This document shows, in pieces, positions 38,901 through 51,148 of a stretch of DNA of 64,000 bases. Made by a program: the position numbers and the translations under genes. Under the pieces are notes generated by a model. It made no database searches and had not been told where the DNA came from. It worked only from the letters and a program-made list of their open reading frames with translations. The DNA is from Pseudeuparius sepicola (taxonomy: Eukaryota; Arthropoda; Insecta; Coleoptera; Anthribidae). Each line of letters starts with the position of its first letter. Position 1 is the first letter of the stretch. The stretch covers positions 53,202,560 through 53,266,559 of the forward strand of contig OY987301.1 of assembly GCA_963920635.1 (NCBI GenBank), written 5' to 3'.

Positions 38901-39069
38901 GTCAACATTTTTGAAAATTGAAAAAGTGCGCTGGCCAGGCACTTAGAATTTTTTTAGAAACATTTTGAGGGCGGAATCGTGTTGTAGAACTCAATTTACG
39001 TCGCATAGGAATTTTTTTTTGGGAGCATGTCAACATTTGTAAAAATTGAAAAAGTGCGCTGGCCAGGCA
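32901..39069. repeat. Domain C: irregular satellite with many shortened monomers
   Basis: No gene is present. Regular HOR structure is weak here. AATTTTATAG-type monomers (35,021, 35,481, 35,821, 36,281, 36,541) alternate with shortened monomers lacking the dyad (33,031, 34,897, 35,223, 35,690, 36,030). Singletons not seen elsewhere are frequent (e.g. GAAAATGAAAAAG at ~33,380, CATCGCATAG at ~33,463, AAATTGCTCTGG at ~35,921, GTGCGATGG at ~36,773). The stretch ~37,430-38,050 is copied at ~51,840-52,460 (offset 14,410), and ~38,050-39,060 resembles ~52,830-53,960. Confidence 0.72.
35121..35145. repeat. Monomer with precise excision of the dyad core
   Basis: AAAAAGTGCACTTAGAAAT replaces the usual stretch, losing 11 bp. 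The deletion lies between the GC of the left arm (GTGC) and the GC of the right arm (GCAC), so only one pair of arms remains as GTGCAC. This is the pattern expected when replication skips a hairpin. I saw it once. Confidence 0.85.
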
Positions 39070-40314
39070 TTTAGAAATTTTTTAGAAAAATTTTGAGAGC
39101 GGAATCGTGTTGTAGAACTCAATTTACGTCGCATAGCAATTTTCTTTTCGGAGCATGTCAACGTTTTTGAAAATTGAAAAAGTGCGCTGGCTAGGCACTT
39201 AGAATTTTTTTAGAAAAATTTTGACGGCGGAATCGTGTTGTAAAACTCAATTTACTTCGTATAGTATTTTTTTTTTCGGAGTATGTCAACGTTTTTGAAA
39301 ATTGACAAAGTGCGCTGGCCAGGCACTTAGAATTTTTTTAGAAAAATTTTGACGGCGGAATCTGTTGTAAAACTCAATTTACGTCTCATAGTATTTTTTT
39401 TTCGGAGCATGTCAACGTTTTAAAAATTGAAAAAGTGCGCTGGCCAGGCACTTAGAAATTTTTTAGAAAAGTTTTGAGGGCGGAATCGTGTTGTTGGACT
39501 CAATTTACGTCGCATAGGAATTTTCTTTTCGGAGCATGTCAACATTTTTAAAAATTGAAAAAGTGCGCTGGCCAGGCAATTAGAAATTTTTTAGAAAAAT
39601 TTTGAGGGCCGAATCGTGTGGTTGAACTCAATTTACGTCGCATAGGAATTTTTTTTCGGAGCATGTCAACGTTTTTGAAAATTGAAAAAGTGCGCTGGCC
39701 AGGCACTTAGAAATTTTTTAGAAAAGTTTTGAGGGCGGAATCGTGTTGTAGGACTCAATTTACGTCGCATAGGAATTTTCTTTTCGGAGCATGTCAAAAT
39801 TTCTAAAAATTGAAAAAGTGCGCTGGCCAGGCACTTAGAAATTGTATAGAAAAATTTTGATTTCGGAATCGTGTTGTAGAACTAAATATACGTCGCATAG
39901 GAATTTCTTTTCGGAGCATGTCAACATTTTTGAAAATTGAAAAAGTGCGCTGCCCAGGCAATTAGAAATTTTTTAGAAAAATTTTGAGGGCGGAATCGTG
40001 TTGTAGAACTCAATTTACGTCGCATAGAAATTTTTTATTCGGAGCATGTCAACATTTTTGAAAATTGAAAAAGTGCGCTGGCCAGGCACTTAGAATTTTT
40101 TTAGAAACATTTTGAGGGCGGAATTGTGTTGTAGAACTCAATTTACGTCGCATAGGATTTTTCTTTTTGGAGCATGTCAACATTTTTGAAAATTGAAAAA
40201 GTGCGCTGGCCAGGCACTTAGAATTTTTTTAGAAACATTTTGAGGGCGGAATCGTGTTGTAGAACTCAATTTACGTCGCATAGGAATTTTTTTTTGGGAG
40301 CATGTCAACATTTG

Positions 40315-40345
40315 TAAAAATTGAAAATTTTGACGGCGGAATCGT
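40315..40345. repeat. Dyad-less monomer, class Z (example)
   Basis: AAAAATTGAAAATTTTGACG joins the A-tract before the dyad to the A/T end of the inverted repeat, removing both. Further copies are near 43,443, 45,789, 47,880, 50,226, 55,350, 59,524, 60,246, 61,488 and 62,214. Confidence 0.85.
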
Positions 40346-41157
40346 GTTGTAAAACTCAATTTACGTCTCATAGTATTTTTTTTTCGGAGCATGTCAACGT
40401 TTTTAAAAATTGAAAAAGTGCGCTGGCCAGGCATTTAGAAATTTTTTAGAAAAATTTTGAGAGCGGAATCGTGTTGTAGAACTCAATTTACGTCGCATAG
40501 CAATTTTCTTTTCGGAGCATGTCAACGTTTTTGAAAATTGAAAAAGTGCGCTGGCTAGGCACTTAGAATTTTTTTAGAAAAATTTTGAGGCGGAATCGTG
40601 TTGTAAAACTCAATTTACGTCGCATAGCAATTTTCCTTTCGGAGCATGTCAACGTTTTTGAAAATTGAAAAAGTGCGCGGGCCAGGCACTTAGAATTTTT
40701 TTAGAAAAATTTTGACGGCGGAATCTGTTGTAAAACTCAATTTACGTCTCATAGTATTTTTTTTTCGGCGCATGTCAACGTTTTTAAAAATTGAAAAAGT
40801 GCGCTGGCCAGGCATTTAGAAATTTTTTAGAAAAATTTTGAGAGCGGAATCGTGTTGTAGAACTCAATTTACGTCGCATAGCAAGTTTCTTTTCGGAGCA
40901 TGTCAACGTTTTTGAAAATTGAAAAAGTGCGCTGGCTAGGCACTTAGAATTTTTTTAGAAAAATTTTGACGGTGGAATCGTGTTGTAAAACTCAATTTAC
41001 GTCGTATAGTATTTTTTTTTCGGAGTATGTCAACGTTTTTGAAAATTGACAAAGTGCGCTGGCCAGGCACTTAGAATTTTTTTAGAAAAATTTTGACGGC
41101 GGAATCTGTTGTAAAACTCAATTTACGTCTCATAGTATTTTTTTTTCGGAGCATGTC

Positions 41158-41185
41158 AACGTTTTAGAAATTTTTTAGAAAAATT
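41158..41185. repeat. Dyad-less monomer, class Y (example)
   Basis: CAACGTTTTAGAAATTTTTT joins the same T-run to TTAGAAATTTTTT, removing about 34 bp including the dyad but keeping the AT inverted repeat. Further copies are near 44,284, 46,630, 48,721 and 51,067, one per domain-D HOR unit. Confidence 0.85.
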
Positions 41186-41240
41186 TTGAGGGCCGAATCG
41201 TGTGATTGAACTCAATTTACGTCGCATAGGAATTTTTTTC

Positions 41241-44200
41241 GGATCAATCAACCTTTTTGAAAATTGAAAAAGTGCGCTGGCCAGGCACTTAGAAATTTTT
41301 TAGAACAATTTTGAGGGCGGAATCGTGTTGTAGAACTCAATTTACGTCGCATAGGAATTTTTTATTAAGAACATGTCAACATTTTTGAAAATTGAAAAAG
41401 TGCGCTGGCCAGGCACTTAGAAATTTTTTAGAGCAATTTTGAGGGCGGAATCGTGTTGTAGAACTCAATTTACGTCGCATAGGAATTTTTTATTCGGAGC
41501 ATGTCAACATTTTTGAAAATTGAAAAAATGCGCTGGCCAGGCACTTAGAATTTTTTTAGAAAAATTTTGACGGCGGAATCGTGTTGTAAAACTCAATTTA
41601 CTTCGTATAGTATTTTTTTTTTCGGAGTATGTCAACGTTTTTGAAAATTGACAAAGTGCGCTGGCCAGGCACTTAGAATTTTTTTAGAAAAATTTTGACG
41701 GCGGAATCTGTTGTAAAACTCAATTTACGTCTCATAGTATTTTTTTTTCGGAGCATGTCAACGTTTTAAAAATTGAAAAAGTGCGCTGGCCAGGCACTTA
41801 GAAATTTTTTAGAAAAGTTTTGAGGGCGGAATCGTGTTGTTGGACTCAATTTACGTCGCATAGGAATTTTCTTTTCGGAGCATGTCAACATTTTTAAAAA
41901 TTGAAAAAGTGCGCTGGCCAGGCAATTAGAAATTTTTTAGAAAAATTTTGAGGGCCGAATCGTGTGGTTGAACTCAATTTACGTCGCATAGGAATTTTTT
42001 TTCGGAGCATGTCAACGTTTTTGAAAATTGAAAAAGTGCGCTGGCCAGGCACTTAGAAATTTTTTAGAAAAGTTTTGAGGGCGGAATCGTGTTGTAGGAC
42101 TCAATTTACGTCGCATAGGAATTTTCTTTTCGGAGCATGTCAAAATTTCTAAAAATTGAAAAAGTGCGCTGGCCAGGCACTTAGAAATTGTATATTTAGA
42201 AATTTTTTAGAAAAATTTTGAGAGCGGAATCGTGTTGTAGAACTCAATTTACGTCGCATAGCAATTTTCTTTTCGGAGCATGTCAACGTTTTTGAAAATT
42301 GAAAAAGTGCGCTGGCTAGGCACTTAGAATTTTTTTAGAAAAATTTTGACGGCGGAATCGTGTTGTAAAACTCAATTTACTTCGTATAGTATTTTTTTTT
42401 TCGGAGTATGTCAACGTTTTTGAAAATTGACAAAGTGCGCTGGCCAGGCACTTAGAATTTTTTTAGAAAAATTTTGACGGCGGAATCTGTTGTAAAACTC
42501 AATTTACGTCTCATAGTATTTTTTTTTCGGAGCATGTCAACGTTTTAAAAATTGAAAAAGTGCGCTGGCCAGGCACTTAGAAATTTTTTAGAAAAGTTTT
42601 GAGGGCGGAATCGTGTTGTTGGACTCAATTTACGTCGCATAGGAATTTTCTTTTCGGAGCATGTCAACATTTTTAAAAATTGAAAAAGTGCGCTGGCCAG
42701 GCAATTAGAAATTTTTTAGAAAAATTTTGAGGGCCGAATCGTGTGGTTGAACTCAATTTACGTCGCATAGGAATTTTTTTTCGGAGCATGTCAACGTTTT
42801 TGAAAATTGAAAAAGTGCGCTGGCCAGGCACTTAGAAATTTTTTAGAAAAGTTTTGAGGGCGGAATCGTGTTGTAGGACTCAATTTACGTCGCATAGGAA
42901 TTTTCTTTTCGGAGCATGTCAAAATTTCTAAAAATTGAAAAAGTGCGCTGGCCAGGCACTTAGAAATTGTATAGAAAAATTTTGATTTCGGAATCGTGTT
43001 GTAGAACTAAATATACGTCGCATAGGAATTTCTTTTCGGAGCATGTCAACATTTTTGAAAATTGAAAAAGTGCGCTGCCCAGGCAATTAGAAATTTTTTA
43101 GAAAAATTTTGAGGGCGGAATCGTGTTGTAGAACTCAATTTACGTCGCATAGAAATTTTTTATTCGGAGCATGTCAACATTTTTGAAAATTGAAAAAGTG
43201 CGCTGGCCAGGCACTTAGAATTTTTTTAGAAACATTTTGAGGGCGGAATTGTGTTGTAGAACTCAATTTACGTCGCATAGGATTTTTCTTTTTGGAGCAT
43301 GTCAACATTTTTGAAAATTGAAAAAGTGCGCTGGCCAGGCACTTAGAATTTTTTTAGAAACATTTTGAGGGCGGAATCGTGTTGTAGAACTCAATTTACG
43401 TCGCATAGGAATTTTTTTTTGGGAGCATGTCAACATTTGTAAAAATTGAAAATTTTGACGGCGGAATCGTGTTGTAAAACTCAATTTACGTCTCATAGTA
43501 TTTTTTTTTCGGAGCATGTCAACGTTTTTAAAAATTGAAAAAGTGCGCTGGCCAGGCATTTAGAAATTTTTTAGAAAAATTTTGAGAGCGGAATCGTGTT
43601 GTAGAACTCAATTTACGTCGCATAGCAATTTTCTTTTCGGAGCATGTCAACGTTTTTGAAAATTGAAAAAGTGCGCTGGCTAGGCACTTAGAATTTTTTT
43701 AGAAAAATTTTGAGGCGGAATCGTGTTGTAAAACTCAATTTACGTCGCATAGCAATTTTCCTTTCGGAGCATGTCAACGTTTTTGAAAATTGAAAAAGTG
43801 CGCGGGCCAGGCACTTAGAATTTTTTTAGAAAAATTTTGACGGCGGAATCTGTTGTAAAACTCAATTTACGTCTCATAGTATTTTTTTTTCGGCGCATGT
43901 CAACGTTTTTAAAAATTGAAAAAGTGCGCTGGCCAGGCATTTAGAAATTTTTTAGAAAAATTTTGAGAGCGGAATCGTGTTGTAGAACTCAATTTACGTC
44001 GCATAGCAAGTTTCTTTTCGGAGCATGTCAACGTTTTTGAAAATTGAAAAAGTGCGCTGGCTAGGCACTTAGAATTTTTTTAGAAAAATTTTGACGGTGG
44101 AATCGTGTTGTAAAACTCAATTTACGTCGTATAGTATTTTTTTTTCGGAGTATGTCAACGTTTTTGAAAATTGACAAAGTGCGCTGGCCAGGCACTTAGA

Positions 44201-44365
44201 ATTTTTTTAGAAAAATTTTGACGGCGGAATCTGTTGTAAAACTCAATTTACGTCTCATAGTATTTTTTTTTCGGAGCATGTCAACGTTTTAGAAATTTTT
44301 TAGAAAAATTTTGAGGGCCGAATCGTGTGATTGAACTCAATTTACGTCGCATAGGAATTTTTTTC
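41241..44365. repeat. Domain D HOR unit, expanded (3,125 bp)
   Basis: This unit is 2,346 + 779 bp. The extra 779 bp is a duplicate of the stretch aligned to 39,070-39,848, joined at 42,194/42,195. It is the only D unit with this insertion. Confidence 0.85.
42181..42210. repeat. Out-of-register monomer junction
   Basis: The sequence reads ...AATTGTATA then TTTAGAAATTTTTT. Left of 42,194 it follows the copy ending at 39,848 (offset 2,346); right of it, it follows the copy starting at 39,070 (offset 3,125). The two parents share only a single A at the join, and the monomer phase is broken, unlike the in-register exchanges elsewhere. Confidence 0.9.
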
Positions 44366-46711
44366 GGATCAATCAACCTTTTTGAAAATTGAAAAAGTGC
44401 GCTGGCCAGGCACTTAGAAATTTTTTAGAACAATTTTGAGGGCGGAATCGTGTTGTAGAACTCAATTTACGTCGCATAGGAATTTTTTATTAAGAACATG
44501 TCAACATTTTTGAAAATTGAAAAAGTGCGCTGGCCAGGCACTTAGAAATTTTTTAGAGCAATTTTGAGGGCGGAATCGTGTTGTAGAACTCAATTTACGT
44601 CGCATAGGAATTTTTTATTCGGAGCATGTCAACATTTTTGAAAATTGAAAAAATGCGCTGGCCAGGCACTTAGAATTTTTTTAGAAAAATTTTGACGGCG
44701 GAATCGTGTTGTAAAACTCAATTTACTTCGTATAGTATTTTTTTTTTCGGAGTATGTCAACGTTTTTGAAAATTGACAAAGTGCGCTGGCCAGGCACTTA
44801 GAATTTTTTTAGAAAAATTTTGACGGCGGAATCTGTTGTAAAACTCAATTTACGTCTCATAGTATTTTTTTTTCGGAGCATGTCAACGTTTTAAAAATTG
44901 AAAAAGTGCGCTGGCCAGGCACTTAGAAATTTTTTAGAAAAGTTTTGAGGGCGGAATCGTGTTGTTGGACTCAATTTACGTCGCATAGGAATTTTCTTTT
45001 CGGAGCATGTCAACATTTTTAAAAATTGAAAAAGTGCGCTGGCCAGGCAATTAGAAATTTTTTAGAAAAATTTTGAGGGCCGAATCGTGTGGTTGAACTC
45101 AATTTACGTCGCATAGGAATTTTTTTTCGGAGCATGTCAACGTTTTTGAAAATTGAAAAAGTGCGCTGGCCAGGCACTTAGAAATTTTTTAGAAAAGTTT
45201 TGAGGGCGGAATCGTGTTGTAGGACTCAATTTACGTCGCATAGGAATTTTCTTTTCGGAGCATGTCAAAATTTCTAAAAATTGAAAAAGTGCGCTGGCCA
45301 GGCACTTAGAAATTGTATAGAAAAATTTTGATTTCGGAATCGTGTTGTAGAACTAAATATACGTCGCATAGGAATTTCTTTTCGGAGCATGTCAACATTT
45401 TTGAAAATTGAAAAAGTGCGCTGCCCAGGCAATTAGAAATTTTTTAGAAAAATTTTGAGGGCGGAATCGTGTTGTAGAACTCAATTTACGTCGCATAGAA
45501 ATTTTTTATTCGGAGCATGTCAACATTTTTGAAAATTGAAAAAGTGCGCTGGCCAGGCACTTAGAATTTTTTTAGAAACATTTTGAGGGCGGAATTGTGT
45601 TGTAGAACTCAATTTACGTCGCATAGGATTTTTCTTTTTGGAGCATGTCAACATTTTTGAAAATTGAAAAAGTGCGCTGGCCAGGCACTTAGAATTTTTT
45701 TAGAAACATTTTGAGGGCGGAATCGTGTTGTAGAACTCAATTTACGTCGCATAGGAATTTTTTTTTGGGAGCATGTCAACATTTGTAAAAATTGAAAATT
45801 TTGACGGCGGAATCGTGTTGTAAAACTCAATTTACGTCTCATAGTATTTTTTTTTCGGAGCATGTCAACGTTTTTAAAAATTGAAAAAGTGCGCTGGCCA
45901 GGCATTTAGAAATTTTTTAGAAAAATTTTGAGAGCGGAATCGTGTTGTAGAACTCAATTTACGTCGCATAGCAATTTTCTTTTCGGAGCATGTCAACGTT
46001 TTTGAAAATTGAAAAAGTGCGCTGGCTAGGCACTTAGAATTTTTTTAGAAAAATTTTGAGGCGGAATCGTGTTGTAAAACTCAATTTACGTCGCATAGCA
46101 ATTTTCCTTTCGGAGCATGTCAACGTTTTTGAAAATTGAAAAAGTGCGCGGGCCAGGCACTTAGAATTTTTTTAGAAAAATTTTGACGGCGGAATCTGTT
46201 GTAAAACTCAATTTACGTCTCATAGTATTTTTTTTTCGGCGCATGTCAACGTTTTTAAAAATTGAAAAAGTGCGCTGGCCAGGCATTTAGAAATTTTTTA
46301 GAAAAATTTTGAGAGCGGAATCGTGTTGTAGAACTCAATTTACGTCGCATAGCAAGTTTCTTTTCGGAGCATGTCAACGTTTTTGAAAATTGAAAAAGTG
46401 CGCTGGCTAGGCACTTAGAATTTTTTTAGAAAAATTTTGACGGTGGAATCGTGTTGTAAAACTCAATTTACGTCGTATAGTATTTTTTTTTCGGAGTATG
46501 TCAACGTTTTTGAAAATTGACAAAGTGCGCTGGCCAGGCACTTAGAATTTTTTTAGAAAAATTTTGACGGCGGAATCTGTTGTAAAACTCAATTTACGTC
46601 TCATAGTATTTTTTTTTCGGAGCATGTCAACGTTTTAGAAATTTTTTAGAAAAATTTTGAGGGCCGAATCGTGTGATTGAACTCAATTTACGTCGCATAG
46701 GAATTTTTTTC
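44366..46711. repeat. Domain D HOR unit, standard (2,346 bp)
   Basis: This unit is about 19 monomer positions, two of them dyad-less (class Z at ~45,792 and class Y at ~46,630). Confidence 0.85.
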
Positions 46712-48802
46712 GGATCAATCAACCTTTTTGAAAATTGAAAAAGTGCGCTGGCCAGGCACTTAGAAATTTTTTAGAACAATTTTGAGGGCGGAATCGTGTT
46801 GTAGAACTCAATTTACGTCGCATAGGAATTTTTTATTAAGAACATGTCAACATTTTTGAAAATTGAAAAAGTGCGCTGGCCAGGCACTTAGAAATTTTTT
46901 AGAGCAATTTTGAGGGCGGAATCGTGTTGTAGAACTCAATTTACGTCGCATAGGAATTTTTTATTCGGAGCATGTCAACATTTTTGAAAATTGAAAAAAT
47001 GCGCTGGCCAGGCACTTAGAATTTTTTTAGAAAAATTTTGACGGCGGAATCGTGTTGTAAAACTCAATTTACGTCGAATAGTATTTTTTTTTCGGAGCAT
47101 GTCAACGTTTTTGAAAATTGAAAAAGTGCGCTGGCCAGGCACTTAGAAATTTTTTAGAAAAGTTTTGATGGCGGAATCGTGTTGTAGAACTCAATTAACG
47201 TCGCATAGGAATTTCTTTTCGGAGCATGTCAACATTTTTGAAAATTGAAAAAGTGCGCTGGCCAGGCAATTAGAAATTTTTTAGAAAAATTTTGAGGGCC
47301 GAATCGTGTGGTTGAACTCAATTTACGTCGCATAGGAATTTTTTTTCGGAGCATGTCAACGTTTTTGAAAATTGAAAAAGTGCGCTGGCCAGGCACTTAG
47401 AAATTTTTTAGAAAAGTTTTGAGGGCGGAATCGTGTTGTAGGACTCAATTTACGTCGCATAGGAATTTTCTTTTCGGAGCATGTCAAAATTTCTAAAAAT
47501 TGAAAAAGTGCGCTGGCCAGGCACTTAGAAATTGTATAGAAAAATTTTGATTTCGGAATCGTGTTGTAGAACTAAATATACGTCGCATAGGAATTTCTTT
47601 TCGGAGCATGTCAACATTTTTGAAAATTGAAAAAGTGCGCTGCCCAGGCAATTAGAAATTTTTTAGAAAAATTTTGAGGGCGGAATCGTGTTGTAGAACT
47701 CAATTTACGTCGCATAGAAATTTTTTATTCGGAGCATGTCAACATTTTTGAAAATTGAAAAAGTGCGCTGGCCAGGCACTTAGAATTTTTTTAGAAACAT
47801 TTTGAGGGCGGAATCGTGTTGTAGAACTCAATTTACGTCGCATAGGAATTTTTTTTTGGGAGCATGTCAACATTTGTAAAAATTGAAAATTTTGACGGCG
47901 GAATCGTGTTGTAAAACTCAATTTACGTCTCATAGTATTTTTTTTTCGGAGCATGTCAACGTTTTTAAAAATTGAAAAAGTGCGCTGGCCAGGCATTTAG
48001 AAATTTTTTAGAAAAATTTTGAGAGCGGAATCGTGTTGTAGAACTCAATTTACGTCGCATAGCAATTTTCTTTTCGGAGCATGTCAACGTTTTTGAAAAT
48101 TGAAAAAGTGCGCTGGCTAGGCACTTAGAATTTTTTTAGAAAAATTTTGAGGCGGAATCGTGTTGTAAAACTCAATTTACGTCGCATAGCAATTTTCCTT
48201 TCGGAGCATGTCAACGTTTTTGAAAATTGAAAAAGTGCGCGGGCCAGGCACTTAGAATTTTTTTAGAAAAATTTTGACGGCGGAATCTGTTGTAAAACTC
48301 AATTTACGTCTCATAGTATTTTTTTTTCGGCGCATGTCAACGTTTTTAAAAATTGAAAAAGTGCGCTGGCCAGGCATTTAGAAATTTTTTAGAAAAATTT
48401 TGAGAGCGGAATCGTGTTGTAGAACTCAATTTACGTCGCATAGCAAGTTTCTTTTCGGAGCATGTCAACGTTTTTGAAAATTGAAAAAGTGCGCTGGCTA
48501 GGCACTTAGAATTTTTTTAGAAAAATTTTGACGGTGGAATCGTGTTGTAAAACTCAATTTACGTCGTATAGTATTTTTTTTTCGGAGTATGTCAACGTTT
48601 TTGAAAATTGACAAAGTGCGCTGGCCAGGCACTTAGAATTTTTTTAGAAAAATTTTGACGGCGGAATCTGTTGTAAAACTCAATTTACGTCTCATAGTAT
48701 TTTTTTTTCGGAGCATGTCAACGTTTTAGAAATTTTTTAGAAAAATTTTGAGGGCCGAATCGTGTGATTGAACTCAATTTACGTCGCATAGGAATTTTTT
48801 TC
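46712..48802. repeat. Domain D HOR unit, contracted (2,091 bp)
   Basis: This unit is 255 bp shorter than standard. It lacks the monomer containing GGATTTTTCTTTTTGG (present at 45,625 and 50,064), and its 47,070-47,340 part is replaced by sequence like ~51,510-51,900, introduced by GTCGAATAG, with one monomer missing from that segment. Confidence 0.82.
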
Positions 48803-51148
48803 GGATCAATCAACCTTTTTGAAAATTGAAAAAGTGCGCTGGCCAGGCACTTAGAAATTTTTTAGAACAATTTTGAGGGCGGAATCGTGTTGTAGAACTC
48901 AATTTACGTCGCATAGGAATTTTTTATTAAGAACATGTCAACATTTTTGAAAATTGAAAAAGTGCGCTGGCCAGGCACTTAGAAATTTTTTAGAGCAATT
49001 TTGAGGGCGGAATCGTGTTGTAGAACTCAATTTACGTCGCATAGGAATTTTTTATTCGGAGCATGTCAACATTTTTGAAAATTGAAAAAATGCGCTGGCC
49101 AGGCACTTAGAATTTTTTTAGAAAAATTTTGACGGCGGAATCGTGTTGTAAAACTCAATTTACTTCGTATAGTATTTTTTTTTTCGGAGTATGTCAACGT
49201 TTTTGAAAATTGACAAAGTGCGCTGGCCAGGCACTTAGAATTTTTTTAGAAAAATTTTGACGGCGGAATCTGTTGTAAAACTCAATTTACGTCTCATAGT
49301 ATTTTTTTTTCGGAGCATGTCAACGTTTTAAAAATTGAAAAAGTGCGCTGGCCAGGCACTTAGAAATTTTTTAGAAAAGTTTTGAGGGCGGAATCGTGTT
49401 GTTGGACTCAATTTACGTCGCATAGGAATTTTCTTTTCGGAGCATGTCAACATTTTTAAAAATTGAAAAAGTGCGCTGGCCAGGCAATTAGAAATTTTTT
49501 AGAAAAATTTTGAGGGCCGAATCGTGTGGTTGAACTCAATTTACGTCGCATAGGAATTTTTTTTCGGAGCATGTCAACGTTTTTGAAAATTGAAAAAGTG
49601 CGCTGGCCAGGCACTTAGAAATTTTTTAGAAAAGTTTTGAGGGCGGAATCGTGTTGTAGGACTCAATTTACGTCGCATAGGAATTTTCTTTTCGGAGCAT
49701 GTCAAAATTTCTAAAAATTGAAAAAGTGCGCTGGCCAGGCACTTAGAAATTGTATAGAAAAATTTTGATTTCGGAATCGTGTTGTAGAACTAAATATACG
49801 TCGCATAGGAATTTCTTTTCGGAGCATGTCAACATTTTTGAAAATTGAAAAAGTGCGCTGCCCAGACAATTAGAAATTTTTTAGAAAAATTTTGAGGGCG
49901 GAATCGTGTTGTAGAACTCAATTTACGTCGCATAGAAATTTTTTATTCGGAGCATGTCAACATTTTTGAAAATTGAAAAAGTGCGCTGGCCAGGCACTTA
50001 GAATTTTTTTAGAAACATTTTGAGGGCGGAATTGTGTTGTAGAACTCAATTTACGTCGCATAGGATTTTTCTTTTTGGAGCATGTCAACATTTTTGAAAA
50101 TTGAAAAAGTGCGCTGGCCAGGCACTTAGAATTTTTTTAGAAACATTTTGAGGGCGGAATCGTGTTGTAGAACTCAATTTACGTCGCATAGGAATTTTTT
50201 TTTGGGAGCATGTCAACATTTGTAAAAATTGAAAATTTTGACGGCGGAATCGTGTTGTAAAACTCAATTTACGTCTCATAGTATTTTTTTTTCGGAGCAT
50301 GTCAACGTTTTTAAAAATTGAAAAAGTGCGCTGGCCAGGCATTTAGAAATTTTTTAGAAAAATTTTGAGAGCGGAATCGTGTTGTAGAACTCAATTTACG
50401 TCGCATAGCAATTTTCTTTTCGGAGCATGTCAACGTTTTTGAAAATTGAAAAAGTGCGCTGGCTAGGCACTTAGAATTTTTTTAGAAAAATTTTGAGGCG
50501 GAATCGTGTTGTAAAACTCAATTTACGTCGCATAGCAATTTTCCTTTCGGAGCATGTCAACGTTTTTGAAAATTGAAAAAGTGCGCGGGCCAGGCACTTA
50601 GAATTTTTTTAGAAAAATTTTGACGGCGGAATCTGTTGTAAAACTCAATTTACGTCTCATAGTATTTTTTTTTCGGCGCATGTCAACGTTTTTAAAAATT
50701 GAAAAAGTGCGCTGGCCAGGCATTTAGAAATTTTTTAGAAAAATTTTGAGAGCGGAATCGTGTTGTAGAACTCAATTTACGTCGCATAGCAAGTTTCTTT
50801 TCGGAGCATGTCAACGTTTTTGAAAATTGAAAAAGTGCGCTGGCTAGGCACTTAGAATTTTTTTAGAAAAATTTTGACGGTGGAATCGTGTTGTAAAACT
50901 CAATTTACGTCGTATAGTATTTTTTTTTCGGAGTATGTCAACGTTTTTGAAAATTGACAAAGTGCGCTGGCCAGGCACTTAGAATTTTTTTAGAAAAATT
51001 TTGACGGCGGAATCTGTTGTAAAACTCAATTTACGTCTCATAGTATTTTTTTTTCGGAGCATGTCAACGTTTTAGAAATTTTTTAGAAAAATTTTGAGGG
51101 CCGAATCGTGTGATTGAACTCAATTTACGTCGCATAGGAATTTTTTTC
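48803..51148. repeat. Domain D HOR unit, standard (2,346 bp)
   Basis: This unit has the same length and order as 44,366-46,711. One private change is CCAGACAATTAG at ~49,862 against CCAGGCAATTAG. Confidence 0.85.

Noticed and set aside
41241..41260. GGATCAATCAACC and GGATCAGTCAACC as possible insertion or target-site scars
   Set aside because: They occupy the normal monomer position with a small deletion of GGAGCATG-type sequence and have no flanking duplication; simple subtypes.
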